This document shows, one piece after another, positions 50,134 through 55,112 of a DNA stretch of 55,112 nucleotides. The position numbers were made by a program, and so were the translations under genes. This DNA comes from Clostridia bacterium (GTDB taxonomy: Bacteria; Bacillota_A; Clostridia; Oscillospirales; CAG-272): NCBI GenBank assembly GCA_017453335.1, contig JAFTKI010000102.1, positions 1-55,112 of the forward strand, written 5' to 3'. The notes beneath the pieces were generated by a model. The model searched no databases. It saw nothing but the letters and a program-made list of their open reading frames with translations, and had not been told where the DNA came from. Position 1 is the stretch's first letter; each line of letters starts with the position of its first letter.

Positions 50134-50151
50134 TGTGGAGAGTTCAAGTCC
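50134..50151 (+). pseudogene. tRNA-Leu T-arm remnant
   Basis: Contains GTGGAGAGTTCAAGTCC, the T-arm part of a tRNA-Leu, repeated exactly at 50276-50292. The acceptor end is missing. Confidence 0.6.
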
Positions 50152-50275
50152 GAATGCGAAGCGTTTTTTCGTGTTGATAAAAGTCTACGGTTCTTCACGC
50201 GCGTTTTGCTTGCAAAACGCCCGGAACGCCGCGCAAATATAACAATGGAATCCCGCTGCATCATACGCGGCGTTT

Positions 50276-50306
50276 GTGGAGAGTTCAAGTCCTTTTACCC
50301 GCATCA
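50276..50306 (+). pseudogene. tRNA-Leu 3' tail remnant with degenerate CCA
   Basis: GTGGAGAGTTCAAGTCC followed by TTTTACCCGCATCA: T arm and 3' acceptor strand of a tRNA-Leu ending TCA instead of CCA. A terminator follows immediately. Between the two remnants are GC-rich inverted repeats (for example GCGTTTTGCTTGCAAAACGC) but no gene. Confidence 0.78.
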
Positions 50307-50337
50307 AGACAGGAAGGCATTTGCCTCCCTGTCTTTT
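50306..50337 (+). terminator. Terminator attached to the tRNA-Leu tail remnant
   Basis: AAGACAGGAAGGC / GCCTCCCTGTCTT stem (one mismatch), loop ATTT, then TTT. Confidence 0.82.
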
Positions 50338-50354
50338 TGTTACTTACAAATTTC

Positions 50355-51458
50355 TCACAGTATTCCGTGCGGAAGAGATGGATCCATGGGCGCTTCGCGC
50401 TCAAAGTGTGTCGTCATTTCATAAGGGTTGCCCGTTTCCGCACTCTTAATAATTCCTGTCATAACCTCAAGCACATGATAGGTCTGAAGATATGAAGCTC
50501 TGGGCGATCTTCCATGCTCAATCGCCGCGGCGAGATCCGCAAGACCGAGACACCGAGAATTTTCATTGTAATCAAACTCAAGAGATAATTCTTCTTCCTC
50601 CTTTGTATCGCCGTTCAGGAAACGCATTCCCTTTTGATTTCCAAAACAATTAGGGTCAGGAACATAGAGGTTTCCTTTAGTACCGTACAATTGAATGTTT
50701 GCCTGTTTTGCATCGTAAAGATCAAAAGTAGTAAGGAACGAAACGGTCGCTCCCGAAGCAAATGTCAATAGGCATTCATAGTGCGTAGGCACGTTGACCT
50801 TAATTATCTCATTTATGTGCGGTTCTGCCGTGATCAAGCGTTCAGCAAAGGTCGTGCGACAGGTACCGTACACGCGCTTCACCTCACCTAACAGATTGAT
50901 CAATGCGGTAATATAATAAGGCCCCATATCAAGCAGAGGTCCTCCTCCGCGCTGATAGTAGAAATCGGGATCGGGATGCCAACTTTCAACACCGTGATGT
51001 GCCATAACACATCTTCCACCGATCACATCACCAAGCCGTCCCTCATCTATAAACTTCCGACAGGTTTGGATACCCGCCCCCATAAAGGTATCGGGAGCAC
51101 CACCTATCCACAGTCCAAGCTCTTTAGCAAGTCTTACAAGTTCTGCTCCCTCTTCCAAATCAGCTCCCAAAGGTTTCTCGGAATAAACGTGCTTGCCAGC
51201 AAGAAGAGCAGCCTTGGAAACCTCAAAGTGTTGATACGGACGAGTTAAATTGAGAACAATATCAATCTCTGGATCGGCAAAAAGTTCTTCCATTGTATCA
51301 TACAGCTTCGGAATATTGTATTTTTTTTGTGCTGTTTCGGCACGCTCTCTGATAAGATCGCACACCGCAATAAGTTTTACATTTTTAAAGGTCTCGGCAA
51401 AATTTTTAAGATAAATCCCACTAATACAGCCTACGCCAACCATTCCTATATTCATCAT
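50355..51458 (-). CDS. Gfo/Idh/MocA family oxidoreductase
   Basis: 367 residues. N-terminal Rossmann fold NIGMVGVGCISGIYLKNF, acidic AVCDLIRER, and the family-defining SEKPLG. GGGPLLDMGPYYITALINLLG contains the conserved G-G-x3-D-x-G-x2 with the usual His replaced by Tyr. These enzymes oxidise or reduce sugars and cyclitols with NAD(P). RBS AGGAGGT is strong. It is downstream of a ThuA-like gene, a pairing seen in pathways that convert glycosides through 3-keto sugars. DNA here is visibly more AT-rich than the core genome, and the gene lies between tRNA-Leu tails, so it is probably acquired. Confidence 0.93.
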   Translation of the reverse strand: MMNIGMVGVGCISGIYLKNFAETFKNVKLIAVCDLIRERAETAQKKYNIPKLYDTMEELFADPEIDIVLNLTRPYQHFEVSKAALLAGKHVYSEKPLGADLEEGAELVRLAKELGLWIGGAPDTFMGAGIQTCRKFIDEGRLGDVIGGRCVMAHHGVESWHPDPDFYYQRGGGPLLDMGPYYITALINLLGEVKRVYGTCRTTFAERLITAEPHINEIIKVNVPTHYECLLTFASGATVSFLTTFDLYDAKQANIQLYGTKGNLYVPDPNCFGNQKGMRFLNGDTKEEEELSLEFDYNENSRCLGLADLAAAIEHGRSPRASYLQTYHVLEVMTGIIKSAETGNPYEMTTHFEREAPMDPSLPHGIL

Positions 51459-51482
51459 AGCAACCTACCTCCTAAATAGACC

Positions 51483-52205
51483 TTAATACATTTTAGCATT
51501 GTTATCATATTGTGTTAAGTCAAGATTTTGTTTCGCGGCATAAGCCTTTCCGTCCGCAGCCCATAGCATACCTCGCTCCATCAGCACGCTTGCTGACGGC
51601 GAGTTGTCAAATACATCATCATGATGTCCCAGTGAGCAATAAAAAACTCTACCAATTCCCCAATATTTCGTCCATATCACAGGCATATCAATGGGTTTAT
51701 TTGCCGCGTGATAAAAATTAACCAGCGGAAAGCGTGTTGAAGCAAGAACTTCAACCGACGGATCGATATGGAGATAATAGTGCTCTGATGTAACCTCAAA
51801 ATCTTCAATTCCATCAATAATAGGACTCGTGCCTCTGTGAATATTTACAGTATATGTAACACCGTCACCACCCGGATGACTTACCCATTGACCGCCTGTA
51901 ATAAATTGCCATTCGGTAGAGTTTCTGAACGAATCACACATTCCCCCATGACACCCAGCCATTCCAACACCACGGCTGACCGCATAAGACACATTTTTTT
52001 CACTCTCACGTGGCAGAACACCGCCTGTAAAACAAGGGACGATTAAATCGTATGTCAGAAGTTTTTCTCTGTCTTCCAAACGTTCAAGTCCTTCGTAACG
52101 GTCTACCGAAAATCCGTTTTTCTCAAGAAGTGCTTGAAATCTCAAAGAAACCTTTTCAGGTTCATGCCCGTTCCAACCGCCCCAAAATATCAATGCTTTT
52201 TTCAT
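51483..52205 (-). CDS. ThuA-like domain protein
   Basis: 240 residues, a flavodoxin-like/GATase-like fold: ALIFWGGWNGHEPE, LIVPCFTGGVL, GVGMAGCHGGMCDSF, the QWVSHPGG segment and the GRVFYCSLGHHDDVFD motif of ThuA-like proteins. Family members act in trehalose or sucrose utilisation, probably on 3-keto-glycosides with a Gfo/Idh partner, such as the gene 24 bp downstream. Cytoplasmic. AAAGGAG lies about 10 nt before ATG. Divergent from an AraC regulator. Confidence 0.92.
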   Translation of the reverse strand: MKKALIFWGGWNGHEPEKVSLRFQALLEKNGFSVDRYEGLERLEDREKLLTYDLIVPCFTGGVLPRESEKNVSYAVSRGVGMAGCHGGMCDSFRNSTEWQFITGGQWVSHPGGDGVTYTVNIHRGTSPIIDGIEDFEVTSEHYYLHIDPSVEVLASTRFPLVNFYHAANKPIDMPVIWTKYWGIGRVFYCSLGHHDDVFDNSPSASVLMERGMLWAADGKAYAAKQNLDLTQYDNNAKMY

Positions 52206-52260
52206 AGCTATTGCGCTCCTTTCTTTTTTTGATTACAACATAATTTTAACAAAATTCCAC

Positions 52261-52289
52261 TTGATACACAATACAATCAATAGTATAAT
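52261..52289 (+). promoter_or_regulatory. Promoter of the island AraC regulator
   Basis: TTGATA (52261-52266), 17-bp spacer, TATAAT (52284-52289). Confidence 0.82.
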
Positions 52290-52320
52290 ATAAGACAAAA
52301 TTAGTTTTTTGGGAGGAAAT

Positions 52321-53079
52321 ATGTTTTTTGAATCTATCCATTCATTAAGTGAAAACGAATTTATTATATCAAAAGGCATAAAATTGAACTTTCCCATACA
52401 TATTCACCGTTCATTTGAATATTTTGAACAGATACACGGGTCAACCGAAGTATGCGTCGGAGATCAAAAGTACGTACTGAAAGATGGTGAATCTGTTCTC
52501 GTTTTTCCGTTACAGCCACACTCGTATACTTCAATCGAGAAAGGACATATTCGTATGTGCATCTTTTCTTCCGATATTGTGGCTGAATTTTATAAAAGTA
52601 ACGAAAGCAGTATACCTACTGACAATAAATTTATTTGTAGCTTACCCGAAAATGTAATTTTGGAGAATATTTTTCACAAAAAATCTCTTGCCTATTTTAT
52701 TTGCGGTGAATTTGAAAAAGGCAGAAAATACGTTAAAGAATCAAACAAAAACGAAAATAAGCTTCTTGTTGCGCTACTCCTTTTTGCAGAAAAAAATTTC
52801 TGCAATAGCTGTCTTTTGCGCGACGCCGCTTTTGATCTTGGATATGATTACGCATACATTTCAAAATTTTTCAAGCGCAGGGTTGGAATCTCATTCAGAC
52901 AGTATATAAACAACCTACGCATCATAGAGAGCAAACAATTGTTGAGGGCAGATACTAAAAGCATACAGGAGATTGCTGATACGTGCGGATTTTCTTCATT
53001 ACGCACCTTTGACCGTGAATTTCGCGATCAAACAGGCACCACACCGTCGGATTATAGAAACAAACACAAACAACCCTGA
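52321..53079 (+). CDS. AraC family transcriptional regulator (island)
   Basis: 252 residues. N-terminal cupin sensor (FPIHIHRSFEYFEQIHG, KDGESVLVFPLQPHSY) and a C-terminal double HTH (LRDAAFDLGYDYAYISKFFK; IQEIADTCGFSSLRTFDREF) ending TGTTPSDYRNKH. The start ATG 52321 has GGGAGGA 4-5 nt upstream. Codon use is AT-rich (AAA, TTT, ATA), unlike core genes. Divergent from thuA-gfo, so it is the likely activator of those two genes in response to a sugar. It ends just before a tRNA-Leu remnant. Confidence 0.92.
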   Translation: MFFESIHSLSENEFIISKGIKLNFPIHIHRSFEYFEQIHGSTEVCVGDQKYVLKDGESVLVFPLQPHSYTSIEKGHIRMCIFSSDIVAEFYKSNESSIPTDNKFICSLPENVILENIFHKKSLAYFICGEFEKGRKYVKESNKNENKLLVALLLFAEKNFCNSCLLRDAAFDLGYDYAYISKFFKRRVGISFRQYINNLRIIESKQLLRADTKSIQEIADTCGFSSLRTFDREFRDQTGTTPSDYRNKHKQP

Positions 53080-53117
53080 GCGCACAGCAATTATATTTCA
53101 CCGAGGTAACATCACCA

Positions 53118-53171
53118 TCAGGTTCTAGTGAGGTTACCTTCGTGCAGGGTCAAGTCCTGTTACCCGCACCA
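53118..53171 (+). pseudogene. tRNA-Leu 3' portion starting in the anticodon loop
   Basis: Begins with TCAGGTTCTAGTG, identical to 49906-49918 of tRNA-Leu(CAG) including the anticodon. It continues through a different variable arm (AGGTTACCTTCG) and a T arm with loop GTCAAGT to GTTACCCGCACCA. The 5' half is absent. It marks the right end of a probable integrated segment. Confidence 0.85.
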
Positions 53172-53210
53172 AACAATAAAGGATAGGCTTTTGCCTATCC
53201 TTTATTGTTT
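53171..53210 (+). terminator. Terminator attached to the tRNA-Leu 3' portion
   Basis: An 18-bp perfect stem AAACAATAAAGGATAGGC / GCCTATCCTTTATTGTTT with a TTTT loop. Confidence 0.9.
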
Positions 53211-53329
53211 TATGAGATTATCTGGCGCAGAGCCTCTCCAATGCGTAAGCATTGGTTGTTTGCCGCTTCGCACTACTCTTTCGCTTATATCTTACAAAGA
53301 GCGGCAAACTAAGGTTCGTAAGTCCTGTT
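53205..53329 (+). repeat. 125-bp direct repeat, copy 1
   Basis: Same as 53367-53491 with only a few substitutions, offset 162 bp. Contains a CCAATGC-GTAA-GCATTGG hairpin and a GTTTGCCGCT / AGCGGCAAAC inverted repeat about 38 bp apart. Confidence 0.92.
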
Positions 53330-53372
53330 ACCCGCACCAAACAAAAACAGATCGCTCGGTCTGTTCTTGTTT
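53310..53372 (+). pseudogene. Second tail-like end with its own terminator
   Basis: AAGGTTCGTAAGTCCTG then TTACCCGCACCA resembles a rearranged T arm plus acceptor 3' strand of tRNA-Leu (ends 53339). It is followed by the AAACAAAAACAGA / TCTGTTCTTGTTT hairpin (53339-53372, one mismatch). Confidence 0.65.
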
Positions 53373-53491
53373 TATGAGATTATCTGACGCTGAGCCTCTC
53401 CAATGCGTAAGCATTGGTTGTTTGCCGCTTAGCACTACTCTTCCGCTTATATCTTACAAAGAGCGGCAAACTAAGGTTCGTAAGTTCTGTT
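53367..53491 (+). repeat. 125-bp direct repeat, copy 2
   Basis: Second copy; both internal hairpins are kept, but after GTTCTGTT the tRNA-like tail is missing. From 53492 to 53566 I see nothing recognisable except AT-rich DNA. Confidence 0.92.
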
Positions 53492-53566
53492 TTAATATCG
53501 ATATCTTATCCGCATTAGTAAAATTTACTCTCCCCAATATGTCTTAAAAAACTTTTCTCCACTCTA

Positions 53567-53595
53567 TTGACAGTATCTTTTTTATATGATATAGT
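53567..53595 (+). promoter_or_regulatory. Promoter of the DGR-type variable protein gene
   Basis: TTGACA (53567-53572), 17-bp spacer, TATAGT (53590-53595). Confidence 0.8.
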
Positions 53596-53653
53596 AAGCA
53601 TTGTAAACAGAAATCAAGTGGATAACTCAGTGCAAAAATCTATAGAGGATACA

Positions 53654-54730
53654 ATGAACAGATTTGATCTAGAGCAAAAATTTCAAAAAAATTGCGTTAT
53701 CGTTGACGATCTGAGAAAGCCATCGGTAATGGTCTACGTAAAAAAATTCTATCTCGACGAGGTAATAGACGGGGCATCACATATTCCCCACCCCGCTTTT
53801 ATTGTTGACGGCGGAGAGCTTGACGGCATTTATATCTCAAAATTTCAAAACGTGCTCGTCGACGGTCGCGCATATTCTCTTCCCGATAAAGATCCAACAA
53901 CACACGTAGATTTTGATGCCGCCATCGCTGCCTGTTCTTCCAAGGGCAAGGGCTTTCATCTTATGACTGCTATGGAGTGGGGCGCGATCGCCCTTTGGTG
54001 TCAAAAGAACCATATGCTTCCATTTGGCAACAACGCTATGGGCAAGGATATACGTGAAGAACACAGGGTCGCAAGAATCTCCTACTATGACGCAGAAAAA
54101 TCCATGTGCCGAACCGCCACGGGAACGGGACCGATAGAATGGAGTCATAACCGCAGTACCGACGGAATCTACGATCTCAATGCAAACGTCTGGGAATGGG
54201 TAGGAGGAATGCGGCTCGTTTTCGGAGAGCTTCAAATACTCCCGAACAACGACGGAGCATCCACAAGTTACTCTCAATCGCAAAGCTCGCTCGATTGGCG
54301 CGCTATTGACGGCACGAGCGGAGAATTTATTATCCCCGACGGAAAAGGTACTACCCCAAACAGTATAAAATTAGATTATATAAATGACAAATGGGTATAC
54401 CTAACCGACCGGGTAACAAGCCCTGTAGATAGCTTTAGATTTTGCCCATTTCTCGACGTTACCGCAGACTCATCTATCTGTCAGAAATCAAAGGAGATCC
54501 TATATGCATTAGCAGATCTTCCTTACCGCGACGACGAGGAGCTCAAGGAAGTATCCTTGTACGCAAACAATGGCGCCGATGAGCGGATCGCATTTCGCGG
54601 CGGTCGCTGGGGACAGGGGCTGAATTCGGGAATATTCAAGACCTGCTTTGACGATCCCAGAAGCTTTTCGGGGGACGCCGTCGGTTTCCGCTCGGCGTAT
54701 TACGCGAATCAGCACGTTGCTGCCGTATAA
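53654..54730 (+). CDS. C-type lectin/FGE-fold protein resembling a DGR variable protein
   Basis: 358 residues from ATG 53654 (AGAGGA 4 nt upstream), no signal peptide. The formylglycine-generating-enzyme-like lectin fold shows GIYISKFQNV, FHLMTAMEWGAIALWC, IYDLNANVWEWVGGMRLV and ELQILPNND. The C-terminus (residues 300-350) reads LYANNGADERIAFRGGRW, then a 25-residue stretch with G-x-F, then VGFRSAYYAN. This order (DLN-NVWEW, IPNN, YANNGA-ER, RGGxW, GxF, GFRSA) is what I know from variable proteins of gut-bacterial and phage diversity-generating retroelements, where codons between RGG and GFRSA are mutagenised. True FGE activity is unlikely because the catalytic Cys context is not seen. No reverse transcriptase is in the window. 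Adjacent to the tRNA-Leu hotspot. Confidence 0.82.
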   Translation: MNRFDLEQKFQKNCVIVDDLRKPSVMVYVKKFYLDEVIDGASHIPHPAFIVDGGELDGIYISKFQNVLVDGRAYSLPDKDPTTHVDFDAAIAACSSKGKGFHLMTAMEWGAIALWCQKNHMLPFGNNAMGKDIREEHRVARISYYDAEKSMCRTATGTGPIEWSHNRSTDGIYDLNANVWEWVGGMRLVFGELQILPNNDGASTSYSQSQSSLDWRAIDGTSGEFIIPDGKGTTPNSIKLDYINDKWVYLTDRVTSPVDSFRFCPFLDVTADSSICQKSKEILYALADLPYRDDEELKEVSLYANNGADERIAFRGGRWGQGLNSGIFKTCFDDPRSFSGDAVGFRSAYYANQHVAAV

Positions 54731-54732
54731 CT

Positions 54733-54779
54733 CAAGAACCGAAGCTGTTTGACATATTGTCATATAGCTTCGGTTCTTG
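54733..54779. terminator. Hairpin downstream of the variable-protein gene
   Basis: A 14-bp perfect stem CAAGAACCGAAGCT / AGCTTCGGTTCTTG, 2 bp after the stop. The loop itself contains TGACA-TAT-TGTCA. It can serve as a terminator for both convergent genes. DGR targets often have a hairpin just after the variable region, so a second role is possible. Confidence 0.8.
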
Positions 54780-54790
54780 TTGTTTCAATT

Positions 54791-55112
54791 TCAATTCGTA
54801 ATTCCCTTATATTCTGCCTTTACCTTTTCGTAACTTTCAATGTTTCCGATATCAAAGCGTTTTCCGGGCATTTCCATAGCGTGAACGGTAGTTTGCTTAC
54901 ACAACCATACAATATAACTTCCCGGAGCATCCTTTCCGCATCCATTTGCAAGTCCCTTTTGCACAAGAGCAGCGTCTTCCTTAGTATAGTAATAAAACGG
55001 AGGACAGCACCAGTGTGTAGCCGGATTGGAAGCCTTTTCTGTCATATTTAATACTTTGTCATCACCGTCGACAGTAACTACCCCACACTTGAGTAGCTTT
55101 TGGAAATCCGGC
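54791..55112 (-). CDS. Sugar nucleotidyltransferase, C-terminal part (truncated by window)
   Basis: About 106 visible residues; the frame remains open to the window edge, so a start at 55045 would be artificial. PDFQKLLKCGVVTVDGDDKV, then MTEKASNPATHWCCPPFYYY and the KRFDIGNIESYEKVKAEYKG end match the C-terminal half of nucleotidyltransferases that activate sugar-1-phosphates (UTP- or dTTP-dependent). The GN-x-x-S-Y end is typical. The catalytic N-terminal G-x-G-x-R motif lies outside. It belongs to a minus-strand gene or operon entering from the right, and converges on the variable-protein gene. Confidence 0.88.
   Translation of the reverse strand, partial: PDFQKLLKCGVVTVDGDDKVLNMTEKASNPATHWCCPPFYYYTKEDAALVQKGLANGCGKDAPGSYIVWLCKQTTVHAMEMPGKRFDIGNIESYEKVKAEYKGITN

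Noticed and set aside
53567..53653. TTG at 53567 as start of the DGR-type protein
   Set aside because: It is the -35 box of the promoter; ATG 53654 with AGAGGA upstream begins the conserved protein.
53654..54730. Annotation as a sulfatase-activating formylglycine-generating enzyme
   Set aside because: The C-terminal Cys context of FGEs is not seen, no sulfatase is nearby, and the end of the protein matches DGR variable proteins better.
49960..55112. Integrase, transposase or reverse transcriptase expected for an island or DGR
   Set aside because: None of the frames in this part shows integrase catalytic residues, DDE motifs or an RT YxDD motif; the elements are decayed, satellite, or their enzymes lie outside.

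Overview
The window reads as a chromosomal segment of an anaerobic, probably spore-forming Bacillota of class Clostridia, most likely an uncultured gut lineage. This is inferred from pyruvate phosphate dikinase, a clostridial 2[4Fe-4S] ferredoxin, three small CotF-type coat genes, RicT, a GlpA-like three-gene oxidoreductase set, intracellular glycosidases, and many near-consensus sigma-A promoters (TTGACA, 16-17 bp, TATAAT). No species can be named from the sequence alone.

Layout. 1-8.3 kb: the 3' end of ppdK, a tiny Cys-rich lipoprotein, a GH110-type alpha-galactosidase, a methionine/one-carbon operon (metF, a stand-alone MetH reactivation domain, metH lacking that domain) and a DegV protein. 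8.4-15.3 kb, mostly minus strand: YgiQ radical SAM enzyme, TtcA-like and TrmN6-like tRNA modification enzymes, ferredoxin, RicT and holB. 15.4-25.8 kb: coat-like genes, pgsA-rimO, a sugar isomerase/epimerase-like protein, a GT2 glycosyltransferase, rsmA, tRNA-Thr(CGT), a GNAT enzyme, prfC, a cytidylate-kinase-like protein and a DUF1294 membrane protein. 25.8-32.9 kb: a four-gene minus-strand operon running from rlmB through a hexapeptide-repeat protein and a P-type-ATPase-like protein without the catalytic motif to a large radical SAM/DUF2344 fusion. 33-42 kb: carbohydrate-related genes (GH127 with a divergent AraC regulator, a tandem HAD protein, an unassigned NodB-like-fold candidate, an SGNH hydrolase) and a ClC transporter. 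42.2-49.3 kb: a GlpA-like oxidoreductase operon ending in a Nudix gene, thioredoxin, an ECF S component, and a protein joining a prokaryotic RING-like domain to InlB-type repeats.

49.3-55.1 kb is the accessory end. Two divergent tRNA-Leu genes (GAG on minus, CAG on plus) are each followed, in their own direction, by decayed tRNA-Leu 3' portions, most with a private intrinsic terminator. This looks like repeated accretion of elements at a tRNA hotspot. Between tails lie a Gfo/Idh oxidoreductase, a ThuA-like protein and an AraC regulator in more AT-rich DNA, then two 125-bp direct repeats, then a C-type-lectin/FGE-fold protein whose C-terminus closely resembles variable proteins of diversity-generating retroelements (DGR). 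No reverse transcriptase or template repeat is in view. The window closes inside a sugar nucleotidyltransferase gene.

Three copies of a MITE-like palindromic repeat family (8.4, 16.4 and 37.9 kb) and a hairpin cluster flanked by a duplicated terminator (24.5 kb) mark intergenic DNA mobility. The strongest leads are the orphan DGR-like target, the tRNA-Leu tail/terminator array, the apparently dead P-type ATPase, and the RING/InlB membrane protein.
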